Shown here in pieces: positions 34,605-46,877 of a stretch of DNA of 64,000 nucleotides. The notes below the pieces were generated by a model that saw only the letters and a list, made by a program, of their open reading frames with translations, did not search any database and was not told the origin of the DNA. A program made the position numbers and the translations under genes. This DNA is from Lucinisca nassula (taxonomy: Eukaryota > Mollusca > Bivalvia > Lucinida > Lucinidae), in NCBI GenBank assembly GCA_963580285.1, contig OY757017.1, positions 18,307,003-18,371,002 of the forward strand, given 5' to 3'. Within the stretch, counting starts at the first letter, position 1; every line of letters starts with the position of its first letter.

Positions 34605-35740
34605 AATATCAAAAGTGTCTTTGAGGCAAGCGCAAAACCAATGACATGCTCACAGCAATAAAAGTTATCATGACGAAAGTACAATTAAAGTGAAAAGGTA
34701 CGGAACAGCGGTATATGGGAGGTCAGTGGATTTTGCTGTTTGGTACTGGATATAATTAAACCACACCTATGTTCATGAAGAATGAAACATAACTCAACAA
34801 AACATTGCTTCATCCAAATACAAAAGCTTTTTGTACAGAATAGTGGGTTGTTTTTACAGGATTTTAACAAAATCTAAACTAAAGCACCCAAGCAATATAC
34901 GATAGGAAACGGCACTTTCTAGATGCTGGAATCCAACGTCACATTAAAGCTTTAACTGAAACGTTAGTTTGTGTTGACACATCACACACTAAGAAGCAAA
35001 GTATAAGACGATACAGTGTAACAAGGTTACAAAATGACAATACTTACATAGAGAATTGAAGAAGAGGAAGTGTTTTATGTGAATAGTTAAAGTGAATAAA
35101 TATAAATGAGACACTACCGAGACAGTTTGTACAGAAAAGACATGTGAAAGACAAGAGTTGAGATCAATTGAACTGTGCATTTAAGTCTGAATTGCTACAG
35201 GGTTAAGGAATCCAAAATATAAAGTGATTTAAAGAGAGGGTATTTGTCAGATATCTTTTAAGCGAGAATAGTGCGATTTGAAAAATATTGAAATGGTGTT
35301 TGTCTTTGCAAAAACTGTAATCAGCAATCGTCCATGTCCATGTCGATATGAGAGCCTAGACTGGTGTTTGCTCAAATTAAATTATCATAACTAGAGTAGC
35401 AATCTGTTTTACACTTGATCTCTGCAGCAGACTAAACCTGGTTATATTTAACATAGACCATACAAGGTGCTACAAGTATGTGCAACTTATAATAAGCATT
35501 GTTGTGTGTATGCATACATTTGTCACTATCACAGCATTGATATTTTAGCATTGTCGAAATTTCATGTTCTTTTTGTGCTGATAATAACAGCTTAAAATAC
35601 AGTATTTTTTTAACCGAGACTTTAACTTGCCAAAACTGACAGTACATCTTGACTCTCATTCCATGGACGGATCGTTTGATTCAAGTCGAAGGAGCTTGAT
35701 TTTACTAAATAGACTACAGTGCGTCAAGACTTTTGCTTAA
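34605..35740. other. Intron stretch without recognised features
   Basis: No repeat family, exon signal or long frame beyond chance was recognised. Confidence 0.5.
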
Positions 35741-35752
35741 GAGTGATCCCAC

Positions 35753-35980
35753 CTCTGTCTCTTCCACAACCTCCAAGGTTTGAGGTACCTCAACTTTTAT
35801 TTCTGTCATTTCTGTGTCCTCATATCCTGCATTGTCCATTAACGCTTCGTCTTCTTTCATTGCTCCGTTTGCAAATTTTACCGTAGTAATTTTATTTTTC
35901 TTGTCCTTTTTCATTTTCTGAGTGACTTTTTTCTTCTTTTTCTTTGCGGCCTTGTTTGCAGTCTTTTGTCGTTTAGGTTT
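35753..35980 (-). CDS. ITPR-like exon 7 (Lys-rich linker, 3' end uncertain)
   Basis: Acceptor GTGTTTCAG, phase 0. The frame opens KPKRQKTANKAAKKKKKKVT and turns acidic towards the end. Three phase-0 donors are possible: GTGGGA after 35,753 (preferred), GTTGTG upstream of it, and GTACCT after 35,789. If none is used the frame runs to TAG at about 35,714. The Lys-rich then acidic composition matches the disordered linker ahead of the RIH-associated domain. Confidence 0.65.
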
Positions 35981-36361
35981 CTGAAACACCAACAAAGCTG
36001 ATTTGAGGAAACAATAGGATTTGGGGTACAGTTCTACCGCATTGCATCAGTCATCTTTGCACAGAGTATGACGATGTATGAATTACGACAATACATTATC
36101 AGACTTCAGCTATCAACAACCATCTGAAGGTAGAGCATAAGAAACGAAATTTTTGGTCTACCTGGTGGTTCCTTTAGCTCCAGCTTAAAGTGTGTGGAAC
36201 AAGCTACGGGCCCTCATCTTTAATTCATCACAGTCTTTCAATTTGATTTTTATTTCAGTTTACTCTAATTAGTTTACTCTGTGATGATTTATTGATTGAG
36301 TTACTGCAGTAACCTTCAGGTGGACCAACGATTTTGTGTGCTGTAATAATATTAGCAGCTA

Positions 36362-36625
36362 GAGTGGAAAAAATAGAATCGATTTAAACTCCCCAGGAGT
36401 TCTCACTACTGACATCCCTAAGGCGTTATTTTAAATGCAGCTTTGTCGAATTTTCCGACGGGGCTCAACATGTTGTATGTGCTTATGGTTGCGTATCACT
36501 TTTATTATTTTGTTAAGTTTCATTAATTGCACCAGTCTGTTGGATCTTGATCCCTACTGTGGGGAAGAGAGAGTAAGTTGATGTGCTGTTTGCGATTCGG
36601 TGTTTTCTTCCTGATTTGTTTTCCT
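36362..36625 (+). repeat. Distant relative of DR-A
   Basis: Shares the layout ATCGATTTAAACTCCCCAGG, a CTGAC...CCTAAGGCG block and a CTTCCTGATTTGTTTTCCTT end, but little identity between them. Confidence 0.35.
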
Positions 36626-36635
36626 TATTGTTAGT

Positions 36636-36895
36636 CATCACGAAAACACGCCTATATAAATCTGACCCGCTTCAACACCACTTTTATATCGTAAAAAGGG
36701 GGTTTACAGGGGCAAACCGTATTTTCTGATTTCTGCTCTAAAATATAGAGGAGGCGGTTCTAACGAGCACCCATAATGTATATTTGGAGCAGAAATAAGA
36801 AAAAAATCACAATTTTCCAGCTTAAAATCTTCCTTTTTTCGGCGGAAAAGTCCGCAATGTATTTGTATAGGCATGTTTCCGTAATGTACTTTTTC
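36636..36895. mobile_element. Fold-back element
   Basis: CATCACGAAAACACGCCTAT to GGCATGTTTCCGTAATG; centre deleted to GAGGCGGTTCTAACGAG. Confidence 0.7.
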
Positions 36896-37564
36896 CTCTT
36901 GGTGCCATTGGTAGGCTTTAATAATCTTTGATTGTGGCTTTTCCCGGGCATCCATTTCTATATTTTTTCCTATTTCGGAAATAACAAACTACAGCCTTTT
37001 TTATAAGTATATGCTGTTTAGAATATATGATTTTTCAAATTATGTAATAAATAAAAATTTGATGAGGGGAAAAGGAATAAAAATCAAAAATGAGTTCCTT
37101 TAAGAGCAATGAAAACATTCATAAGAAAGAAGATGCCCCCTATCTGAAATCGTGACTAAATGGATCACATTAAGGCTTGATTCGTAGTTTTGAACTTTCA
37201 AAAATTAAGATACTCATTCAGTTTAAACGGAGACTCTCATTTGTTTTCTTCGATAGATTCTTTATTGCCAAAGTTAATCTGCATTTTAAAATATATCTTA
37301 AGCCCATGGCCATTCCGTGAACATGCGCAACCACCTATACATATGAAATCAAACATCTAGTTCTGTGACTTAGCTGCATCCTAGACCTATCGTAGCATCA
37401 TTGAAAATGGAATGCCTACGTGCACACACCACAGGGCGTAAGCAATCTAACACACAACATTACTGCTAAAATGAATCAAACACGAGGTAAGTTTGAACGA
37501 TTCAATTGATCAGTCTAGCCTTTAACAATATATTGCGCGGTATTTCAACATTTTGATCTCTCAC

Positions 37565-37800
37565 TGTAGACAGGTGTCCGTGGTCTAGTGTTTAGACTTT
37601 GGCGTTGAAAGTCGAAGCTTCGACCTTCATTAATACTGTAGCTGAACAGACCCTCTCCGTTCATCCATGAGTGAATGTGTACATCACATACTTAAGTATA
37701 TGTTGAAAAGATTGGGTCAAGCCTTTATAGCCAACGCAGAAAATACAGTGGATACTAACCGCTCACTGCCCTTACGCTTTTAGGGACACCGTCATATTTC
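37565..37800 (+). repeat. Possible tRNA-related SINE
   Basis: GTGTCCGTGGTCTAGTGTTTAGACTTTGG resembles the D-arm half of a tRNA-derived SINE; the B box is not clear. Confidence 0.3.
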
Positions 37801-37842
37801 TTTATTTTGCAGATGCATCTCATTATACAGCCAAAAACTTAC

Positions 37843-37893
37843 CCATCCACTTAGTCTCTGTTGTTTTAGTGCATCTTCATAAGCCTGCACTTG
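37843..37893 (-). CDS. ITPR-like exon 6 (51-bp microexon)
   Basis: Seventeen codons (QVQAYEDALKQQRLSGW), phase 0 on both sides, acceptor TTTTCGCAG and strong donor GTAAGT. It is too short to recognise by homology. It is accepted because both splice sites are good, the phase fits its neighbours and the frame stays open. Its length (a multiple of 3) allows skipping without a frameshift. Confidence 0.65.
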
Positions 37894-38269
37894 CTGCGAA
37901 AAGTAAAAAAGCAATTGCATGATAAGCCGTAAAACATCTAAAAGTAAAAAAAAACAAGATCATTATCGAAGATTTTAATCTGAACTACATACTTTATGTT
38001 GCTTGATATTGCGAATGTTTTATGCATGATGTTTGGTTTGCTCAGAATCTTGAGTACACCGGTAGGCTGCGCTCTGTGATTATGATACTTTCTGGTTATC
38101 TGCATTTTTGTTTTTGCCGGATATTTGTTAAGTCCTCAACCCTGATTCATGATAATATTAATCTATACATAACCATTTTACCATGTATTTTATCATGGCT
38201 CACTGTTGGGCTAGAAAGCCTCTATGCAGATCAATTTTTATTTGTATTTTGTTTGATACTGTACTGGAA

Positions 38270-38725
38270 CTGAGGGCGAGGGTTGAAATTTCATAAACGC
38301 CGGAGTTGAAGCCCCAAGTAGTTTTACTACTGACCGTCCCAAGGCGGTGGTTCTTTTGCAGTGTCTTAACTGTTATTTGGCTTTGTGCCGTTGGCTCATG
38401 TTTCGTCTGTTTTTGTGTGTGCCCCCGTGTCACTTTCTATAGGTGACTTGAGACGGCTGCGTTCTTGGCCTTTCATGAGTGACCTTTTCTTACTAGTTTA
38501 CCACTGGAATTTCTTTGAAGTTGTGTATTAATTGGCTTTGCAGTGTTTTTACGCGTATTAAGTTTTCTTTCGTGCTATGTAGCCTTTCATTTGGTTAAGC
38601 TGCTTTAGGGGCTCTACCTTTTCCGTGGCTATTCCTGTGTTGCTTTTAATTTTCCTGAACGTTACGCCATGGCTGATCACCGACCGCCAAGTAGGCCAAT
38701 TTCGAGGCGGTCGTTCCTATATTTA
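38270..38725 (+). repeat. Distant relatives of DR-A (two ACTGACCGTCCCAAGGCGG-type blocks)
   Basis: GAACTGAGGGCGAGGGTTG then ACTGACCGTCCCAAGGCGG at 38,329, and again ACCGACCGCC...AGGCGGTCGTTC near 38,680. Probably 3' tails of other Penelope subfamilies. Confidence 0.35.
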
Positions 38726-39171
38726 TTTATGTTCCGTACTGGTCGGTATCTTGTAAACCGTTCTACAACATGCATGTAGTCTGCTATGTTATCCGTCCTT
38801 TAAGCATTTACGATATCTGTTGGTGAAATAGATTGCTTGTCATGCTTCTTCTATTAACCATGTCGTGTTTTAGCTCGGACCTTAAGATGCATGATCTTGA
38901 TTTATTGCTTTTTCGTGCCATCTATTGTCGTTTTCAAAGAACTACAGAGAACCGTCTCTCTTTTTTATGCCACAAATTCTGCTCTTTGAATTGGTCTATT
39001 CTTCACAATGAAAAGATCCCACCAACATGGGGCCTCTTCTCCACTGCGGTACAGAATTTTGAGGTGAAAAAATTGTTTTCAGTTTGTGTCGTTATTTTGA
39101 ACACTCAGATCATTCTGAATGTAAATGCTATACTTTTCAATACTCATGACACAAGTATTGTATGATCATAC

Positions 39172-39277
39172 CTTTAAAGCATTCACAGTAACCGCAAAGC
39201 TATGCTGTGTTCGTTTACTGGAACTCTTTGACGTATCCTTCTTCCTCTGGGCTTCCATTTGGGTTTCCAAAGATCGC
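39172..39277 (-). CDS. ITPR-like exon 5
   Basis: 106 bp: 1 nt plus 35 codons, acceptor TTCTTCAAG, donor GTATGA. A charged, Ser/Lys-rich segment (RSLETQMEAQRKKDTSKSSS then KRTQHSFAVTVNALK). It sits where ITPR proteins have a variable, phosphorylatable linker. The first base completes the Lys codon left open by exon 4. Confidence 0.72.
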
Positions 39278-39570
39278 CTTGAAGAAACAGATTAATTAAC
39301 ATTTCGATAATACACCTGTGTGGCATAGTGGATTATTTTCTATGACTGTCATAAATTCTGCGTAATGTTTTCAACATGCCAAAATAATAACCACGTTATC
39401 TTAATAAAACACTCAATTGTAATGGATTGAGAAACTACGCCTGATTACACTCTTCTGGAGTCCATGTCTGTTGACCTGAACACTGATATTTGCCTTTTTG
39501 TCTATTGATTAATGATTTTGGATTAACGCTTTGGTACTACGACCTAAGCTACATTTATAGCAGCATTACC

Positions 39571-39727
39571 AGCAATTTTGTGTGAAAGTAACTGTCCCTT
39601 TGACTTTCCGCTTTTGATGTTTCCATTAGGGTTTGTTGTTTCATGTTTGTGTTTCTTTCCCTTTGGTGTCTCTGATGGGAGCTGTGGATTAATTGTATTG
39701 ATTCCTGATCATTGCCTTCACTTCAAC
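39571..39727 (+). repeat. DR-A copy, 5' truncated
   Basis: From TTTTGTGTGAAAGTAACTGT to GCCTTCACTTCAACTTT. Lies in the intron between exons 5 and 4. Confidence 0.7.
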
Positions 39728-39997
39728 TTTTATAGTAGATTGAGGAAATTTGAGTGATCGAGCAATCCAAAATCAGTTGATGCCAGCTGCAGACATACAC
39801 ATTTGGGGCACGCCGAGCAAAAAGGTGTCTGATTCTCGCCCACTGTTGGATAAGTTACTTTATATGGGAAACGTTTAACCCTTTTTGTACCAAATGGAAT
39901 CTTCCTCCTTACAGATAGCAGGAGTCCATTTAAACATTTAGCGGTGTCAGGTTGTGTTTTCATTCAAATTTGTCTCGAAAATGACTGAACTTTTAGC

Positions 39998-40066
39998 TAA
40001 CAGTGGAGGCCCTGATCAGACGCCGCATTCTGCGGCGTCTGATCTGGGCCTGCACTGTTTGCCAAG
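39998..40066. mobile_element. Hairpin related to TIR element D
   Basis: GATCAGACGCCGCATTCTGC and its complement form a near-perfect hairpin with a 5-6 nt loop. Confidence 0.55.
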
Positions 40067-40195
40067 GTACTTCTTTAGGGGTTTCTGATACTGAATGGGT
40101 TAATAGATAGAAAGTGCCTTGAAACATATTCACTATAAAATAAATGAAAAATCAGCAATACATACATGCAAAGCATGTATGTATTGCTGTTTTTG

Positions 40196-40477
40196 TTGTT
40201 GTTGTTTGTATAGCCATCTGGCCATTTTGTGAGAAGGAAACTATCCTTTTGGCTTTCTGCTTCTTATGTTTTGTCTTTGTTTGCAGGAATGTGCTTCTCT
40301 GCATGTATTTATCGCAGATTTTTTTTTGATAGCTATTTGTCATTTTGTGAGAAAACAAAACTGTCCTTTTGGTTTGCTGGTTGTGATTTTTTAATCAAGG
40401 AGAAGTTTGTTTAATGGTGAAGCTTCTTTCCTTCGATATCTTCGATGCGAGGTCATTGTATCGATTCCTCATCACTG
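40196..40477 (+). repeat. DR-A copy, diverged, with internal partial duplication
   Basis: The segment AGCCATCTGGCCATTTTGTG recurs 130 bp later in altered form. Ends TATCGATTCCTCATCACTGC. Confidence 0.5.
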
Positions 40478-40870
40478 CTTGTTAACCTTTCCGCGTATCG
40501 AAGAGCAAATGCGGCTGATATAGCAACATCGACTACAGAATGCAACTCTAATGACGAAGCTCAATGTTTATCTCGACATTAACATATTCGTGTTATGACA
40601 TCTTTGTAAATACTAACCTTAAGGACTCAATTGTATCACACGGGTGTATTATCGTAACGCGTTTTACGTTTACGCCAGGTAAGAGCCTTTCTAAATATGT
40701 TTCGAAATTATTCATGACGCAGACGTATCGGATGAGACGCATTTAAGTTTGAACAAAACTTGACAAAGCTCAGCGCTAGATACATTTTGCAAGCACTGCT
40801 ATAAATTCAATCGGTCAAGCACACAGATAAGAAACTATGCCCCAGTTCCTAGTTTAGATATTATACTCAC

Positions 40871-40968
40871 TTTTCCTTTATAGTGTTGGTTGAAAGGGCC
40901 ATTCTATCCCTCACTGCCATGAAAAACACTTCCTCCCGGGTTGATAAAAAATACTCCAGCATTGATTG
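40871..40968 (-). CDS. ITPR-like exon 4
   Basis: 98 bp: 32 codons plus 2 nt, acceptor ACAAG, donor GTGAGT. Reads QSMLEYFLSTREEVFFMAVR and continues DRMALSTNTIKE. The pattern matches the ITPR stretch containing EKFFKVFYDRMKVAQQEIK. The split Lys codon (AA + G) is completed by exon 5. Confidence 0.8.
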
Positions 40969-40969
40969 C

Positions 40970-42490
40970 TTGTAAATGAAAATAGAAGATGTAAATTAAT
41001 ATCTTTATTTTATCACTAACGCCGTTAGCAGTGTCATGACGTCGATACGTAACATCACATGGTCACATGTTACATATCATTTCATATATACGCCGCAAAA
41101 CGGTCTGAAAACATTTGCGAAACTGATATGATTCTCGTAGAAAGATATCAGCAGTTAACTATAAAGAATGAGAAACGAACTGGTTTGCATATTAACAGAT
41201 GCATACATGATTAGTCATTCAAATAGTGTATTAACATGGCTGAGACCTTGTCTCATTTTTAAATTTCAGATCAAATTTTCATTAAGCGGAGACCCAAGAG
41301 TACGTTTATATGAAAACAAAACAAAACGATGTCATTTCACCGGATTATAGTTTTTAGCCTAACCAGCCATCAAGGAGGACAGAAAGTGCATATTCTAACA
41401 GTAGCGTCCTCCATATCGATTAAATGTAAACACGTGAGAAATATATTACCATCCATTATTCACATAAACTAAAAAGAACCCCATTTCCACATACTTAAAA
41501 TATGCATATTGCTTTATCATCACGCGTCTTATAATAGAATTTGTAAAAAACGCATATTCCGAAAATATATCGCAGAATGCATGAATATTGGATTTATCAG
41601 GTGTTATGGTAAACACCACAACTATCGTTACAATCGTATCCTGGTTGTTTTATCACTGACAAATAACCATTTAAGCTTCACATCTATTTCGATTGTATTT
41701 TACTAGTTTATTTTCTATAATCAGCTAACAGTTAATACCAAACCAACAAAAGAACATCATGTTTTGTCCGGTATGACTAGTTTCAAATTAACAAAGAACA
41801 TTAGTGTTTCAAATGTGAACAAAACGTCTGAAAATCTGTTTTCTAAATGAGACTTTAATGCATGCTAAAATGAAATAATTTCATATATCTGCATAAAAAA
41901 ACAAAACACACAATTTCATGCTAAAACATTGCACAATATTACACCGAGCTGTCAAAAATAGAATTACCTTCATCCTTAATATCCTTTTTGCAGATTGGTT
42001 ACATATTATGTGGCATCAAATGTAAAGCCATTCTATTAAGATATTATATACAAGTTATTGTTTTAAATATTAGTAGATAATTCTTATATCAGGCACACTA
42101 TATAAACATATGGTAGCTGACATATGAGTATGTCCAGTAAGCGCGTTCTCGCCAGACCCTTTTGCTGGTCTCTGACATGCAGAGAACGCAGTTGGGTTGC
42201 ATAGCGCAAAAAGTCAAGCTTAGGCCTATTTACTCTTGCACACCAGATAAGAAAATCCGTAGTTTTGTCTGGGTTAGTAAATTTGTTCTTACCCTGGTGT
42301 TCTCAAATGTTTGAAATGCACTGGTTGAATACGACCTTGAAAGTGCCGTAGTTAAGGTTGACGTCACAGCACGTTACGTGACGTCACTAAAATTACACTA
42401 TTGTCACCACAATATGGCGGACGGCGGCAACCAACGTGACTACATTATAACACGCTCAGAAATGAAAAGTATGCAAATAAAAGAATCTAA
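40970..42490. other. Intron 3-4, left part, without recognised genes
   Basis: AT-rich. A GCGTTCTC/GAGAACGC inverted repeat near 42,137-42,190 is the only structure seen. Confidence 0.45.
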
Positions 42491-42492
42491 CA

Positions 42493-42591
42493 TGGGTGTG
42501 AGGTGGGGATAGAAATCCGTCCCTCGGCAGGCCTCGTGATGCCGGACTGTGACCCTCGGAACGGATTTTGTTTTCACTTCTCACACCCAGG
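42493..42591. mobile_element. Fold-back with GGGTGTGAG ends
   Basis: GGGTGTGAG...GAAATCCGTCC pairs with ACGGATTT...CTCACACCC. Confidence 0.5.
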
Positions 42592-42773
42592 AAAGACTCT
42601 TATAATCTGCCGATAAGAACATTTGAAGAACTTAAATCAGAGAATGCTAACTAAAGGTGTAATTTTTCAGCTCATAAATATTAAATGTTTGGAATGTCAT
42701 TCCATATAATGCATGTAACGCGTGACTTTCTAACATACTAGTTCATTTGTGCCCTGAGTGGGAGGTGTATTGT

Positions 42774-43021
42774 TTGGTTGATTTGATGTTTAACGTCCAC
42801 ATCGACATTATATAGGTGGAGACTAAGCTTCCAATTCTGCCCCATGATGAAACGACATTCTCCAGCCCGTCCATCCAATGTAGAGTTTATTCGCATGTTC
42901 TGTCCGACTCACACCACTTTGCCTGGGCTGGCTTAGATCTTCTTAGCGTTTTACCAATACTCATGTACGGTCGACGGAAGCACCATGTAGCCCAGTCTCT
43001 TTCTCGAAGGCCCGATGGGTA
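42774..43021. repeat. SINE-like repeat B, joined to a DR-A tip
   Basis: TTTGGTTGATTTGATGTTTA to CTCGAAGGCCCGATGGG. Confidence 0.55.
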
Positions 43022-43085
43022 GGTGCACGAGTTGGAGGTGTAAGGTATTTGTATCGATTCCTGGCCATTGTCTTCACTTCTCTTT
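43022..43085 (+). repeat. DR-A 3' tip fused to a SINE-like repeat
   Basis: TATTTGTATCGATTCCTGGC and CATTGTCTTCACTTCTCTTT end the family B copy at 42,774-43,021. Confidence 0.5.
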
Positions 43086-43577
43086 CCTAACAGGTTATGG
43101 CATGTTCAAAATTATAGCAGACCTTCGTTTAACAACAGATTTTGTCTGATCTGGGTCCGTTAGGTTTGCATTTTGGTTTAATCATTATTTACTGAGTTTC
43201 AAAAGAACAAATACGTATATGATACATACAAGGGTATAAAGGAATTTACAGTAAGTGATGCACTTATATGGAAGTCATCCCCTGTGGTCAAGAAATATAC
43301 TATCTGCAGTTTGGTTGGGTTTCCGGTCTAAAATGGATTAACTAAGACATATATCATCTGACTGTGTTAAACAAGGTGTTTCATTTAATTTAACAGGAGT
43401 AGCAAAAGTTCAATAAGCTTTGATATAAAATTTATCCACGGTATCCAACGGGTTGGCAGTTGTTCGAAACAAACAATGTCGCTTGTAAACATATTCTTTA
43501 ATTTTTTATCACGGAATATGGAAAATGTGCTTAGATTTTTTCTTGACAAAATTGAGTAGCTTTCGCAAATACAAACC

Positions 43578-46089
43578 AGAGGACCAGTGGTCCTGTAAAC
43601 GCTCACCTGACACCTGGTCCTGGTGTACATTTTAATGTTTTTATATATGTATATAGCCTCAGAGCAGGGGTACACAACTTGTGGGGACAAAATTTTGATG
43701 TCTAACAGTGTGATAAAACTTTCCACCTATTTCTACCTTTCTGACAGTTCGAAGGCCATGCTTTCATTATGGTTTATTCCATTTGTCATATTTTTTTTAA
43801 CTTTTCATATTATTTAGCCTAAGTCCGCAAATTTGACATTGCCGTAAAATAGGTAAAGGTCAACCCAGGGTCACCATTTGAACAAATTATGATAGGCCCG
43901 TGTACCAGATGCTTCCTGCCAAGTTTCAAGGTCATTTGCCTTACGGTTCTGGAGAAGAAGAATTTCGAAGTGTTTTTACCATATATGGGCATGGCCACCA
44001 TCTTGGTCATGTGATCTGGACCATATGAGCAAATTTTCATTTGTTCATCATAAAAAGGATCCATGTCAAATTTCACTTGAATTGGGCCAGCGGTTTCTGA
44101 GAAAAAACTGTTTGAAATATGGAACCTGGTTAATCTTGGTCCCAGGTCACTGAATGATGACTTTTCTTACCCATGAATCTTCATGTATTCATTTACTTTA
44201 CCTGATCTACCAATTTGGTGACATTGTCTTCAATGGTTTCCTAAAAATCCATTATTTTCACTTTTTCCCATGCAAAAGCCTAAGTTGACTAATTTGACAC
44301 TGCCATAAAATAGGTCAAGGTCAACCCAGGGTCAGCATTTGTAAAAACTATGACGAGCCCGAGTACCATATGATATATGCCAAGTTTCAAAGCCATTGGC
44401 CTTACGGTTCTGGAGAAGAAAATTTTTGAAGGCTTTTTACCATATATGGGCGTGGCGGCCATCTTGGTCATGTGATCTAGACCGTACTGGCAACTTTTCA
44501 TTTGTTCAACTCACAAAAGCTCCATATTGAATTTCACTTAAATTGGCTCAGTAGTTTCTGAGAAAAAATGTTGTTTTTTTTTAAATATGAAATCGGAGTG
44601 ACCTTGGTCTTAGGTAAATGAATGACCTTGACCTTTCTTACCCATAGATCTTCATGTATTCAGTTACTTTACCTAATCTACAAATTTTGGTGACACTGTC
44701 TTCAATGGTTTCCCTAAATATCCATTATTTTCACTTTTTCCTATGCAAAAGCCTAAGTCAGCAAATTTGACATTACTGTAAAATAGGTCAAGATCAACCC
44801 AGGGTCATCATTTGAACAAATTATGATAGACCCGAGTACCATATGCTACATGCCAAGTTTCAAGGCCATTGGCCTTACGGTTCTTGAGAAGAAGAATTTC
44901 GAAGTTTCTTTACCATATATGGGCGTGGTGGCCATCTTGGTCATGTGATCTAGACCATGTTGGCAGCTTTTCAATTGTTCAACTCCCAAAGGCTCCATAT
45001 TGAATTTAACTTCAATTGGCTTAGTAGTTTCTGAGAAAAAATGTTTGAAATATGGAACCTGCGTGACCTTGGTCTAAGGTAAATTAATGACCTTGACCTT
45101 TCTTACACATAGATCTTCATGTAGTCAGCTACTTTACCTTATCTACTAATTTTGGTGACACTGTCTTCATTGGTTTCCTAAAAATCCATTTTTTTTTCAC
45201 TTTTTTCCCATGCAAAAGCCTAAGTCGGCAAATTTGACATTGCTGTAAAATAGGTCAAGGTCAACTCGGGGTCACCATTTGTACAAACTATGATGGGCCT
45301 GAGTACCATATGCTACATGCCAAGTTTCAAGGCCATTGGCCTTACGGTTCTGGAGAAGAAGAATTTTTAAGGCTTTTTACCATATATATAGGCTTGACGG
45401 CCATCTTGGTCATGTGATCTAGACCGTATTGGCATTTTTTCATTTGTTCAACTCACAAAGGCTCCATATTAAATTTCACTTAAATTGGTTCAGCAGTTTT
45501 GGAGAAAAAAATGTTTGAAATATGGATCCTGAATGACCTTGGTCTAAGGCCAATGAATGTCCTTGACCTTTCTGACCCACAGATCTTCATGTATTCAGTT
45601 ACTTTACCTGATCTACAAATTTTGGTGACACTGTCTTCAATTGTTTTCCTATAAATCCATTATTTTCACTTTGCCCCATGCAAAAGCCTACTTCGGCAAA
45701 TTTGACATTGCTGTAAAATAGGTCAAGGTCAACCCGGGGTCACCATTTGTACAAACCATGATGGGCCCGAGTACCATATGCTTCATGCCAAGTTTCAAGG
45801 CCACTGGCCTTATGGTTCTGGAGAAGAAGATTTTTGAAGGCTTTTTACCATATATGGGCATGGCGGCCATCTTGGTCATGTGATCCAGACCCCGCGAACA
45901 AACTTTCGTTCCCCCATCCCACTGAGGCTCCATATGAAATTTGGCTTTGATTGGCCCTGCAGTATAGGAGAAGATCTTTGAAAATGGTGGTAGGACGGAC
46001 GGACGACGGACGGACGGACGGACGGACGGACGACGGACCATGGCTATACTATAAGCTCACCTATGAGCCTAAAGGCTCAGGTGAGCTAA
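43578..46089 (+). mobile_element. Helitron-like element with about 466-bp tandem repeats
   Basis: 5' AGAGGACCAGTGGTCCT; 3' GAGCCTAAAGGCTCAGGTGAGCTAA. Five units of about 466 bp (landmark CATCTTGGTCATGTGATCT at about 44,000, 44,460, 44,932, 45,400 and 45,869), diverged relatives of the 4.6-8.0k units, then a (GGAC)n tract at 45,993-46,034. Confidence 0.65.
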
Positions 46090-46366
46090 AAATAATCAAC
46101 ATTAGCGTTGTTTATAAAGCTTTGACTAACTAGACCAAAATGTAAAATAGTCTTCCAAATACAAAATCTATTGCGAAAATTTTCTTGCAGCAAACAAAGC
46201 AAGGAACATTTATATTTGGAAACGTGTCTCGATTCTTTTCAGCAAACTTATTACTTTGTTTGCCTATTAACCAATATATGGCAAAAGGATCTTCCACCAA
46301 ATAGCTAGGGTCGGTCCATCTCCATTTATAGAGATCTGATGCCTGCTTTGTTTCTGACAAATTTTA

Positions 46367-46876
46367 CAAAACAGAAGTAGAGGCAATGATCAGGAATCGA
46401 GCCAATTAACCCAAAGCTCCCATCAGAGACACAAAAGGGAAAGAAACACAAACAGGAAGCAACAGACACCAACGGAAACACCAACAGCGGAAAGCCAAAA
46501 GGACAGTTACTTTCCGACAAAATGGCCAAAAGGCTATCCAAAATAAAATAATATAAGCGACACAAACACCCAAAGACAGACCATAACAAAAAATAAACCG
46601 CGACAGAAGAGCCACCTTGGAACGGTCAGCGGAAACGAATTCCACTGGGGGGGAGGCTTAAATCGATTTTACGTGGCCACAATCCTCGCCCTTACTTCCG
46701 TCGCGATTAAGACAAATAATTTGATCAGTAAGCATGACCACAGAGATGAAACAACGGTAAGGACTCGACAGCAACAAACAACAGAAATGCTGGAGCAAAA
46801 GAAAACCAACAGTTAGACTCCAATGGGCCCGACCAGAGACAGAGCATCAGGTACCAACCAACTACAGATTATTTTA
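46367..46876 (-). repeat. DR-A copy, near full length
   Basis: Minus orientation, second 3'-end subtype (AGAAGTAGAGGCAATGATC at 46,372). Abuts the next copy head to tail. Confidence 0.78.
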
Positions 46877-46877
46877 C

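Noticed and set aside
38833..39165. 110-codon plus-strand frame with a hydrophobic start
   Set aside because: Runs antisense to the intron next to exon 5, no domain, AT-rich composition like the flanks; likely chance.
46130..46360. 76-codon minus-strand frame after the 43.6-46.1k element
   Set aside because: No place in the ITPR exon order, no clear splice sites, no family recognised.
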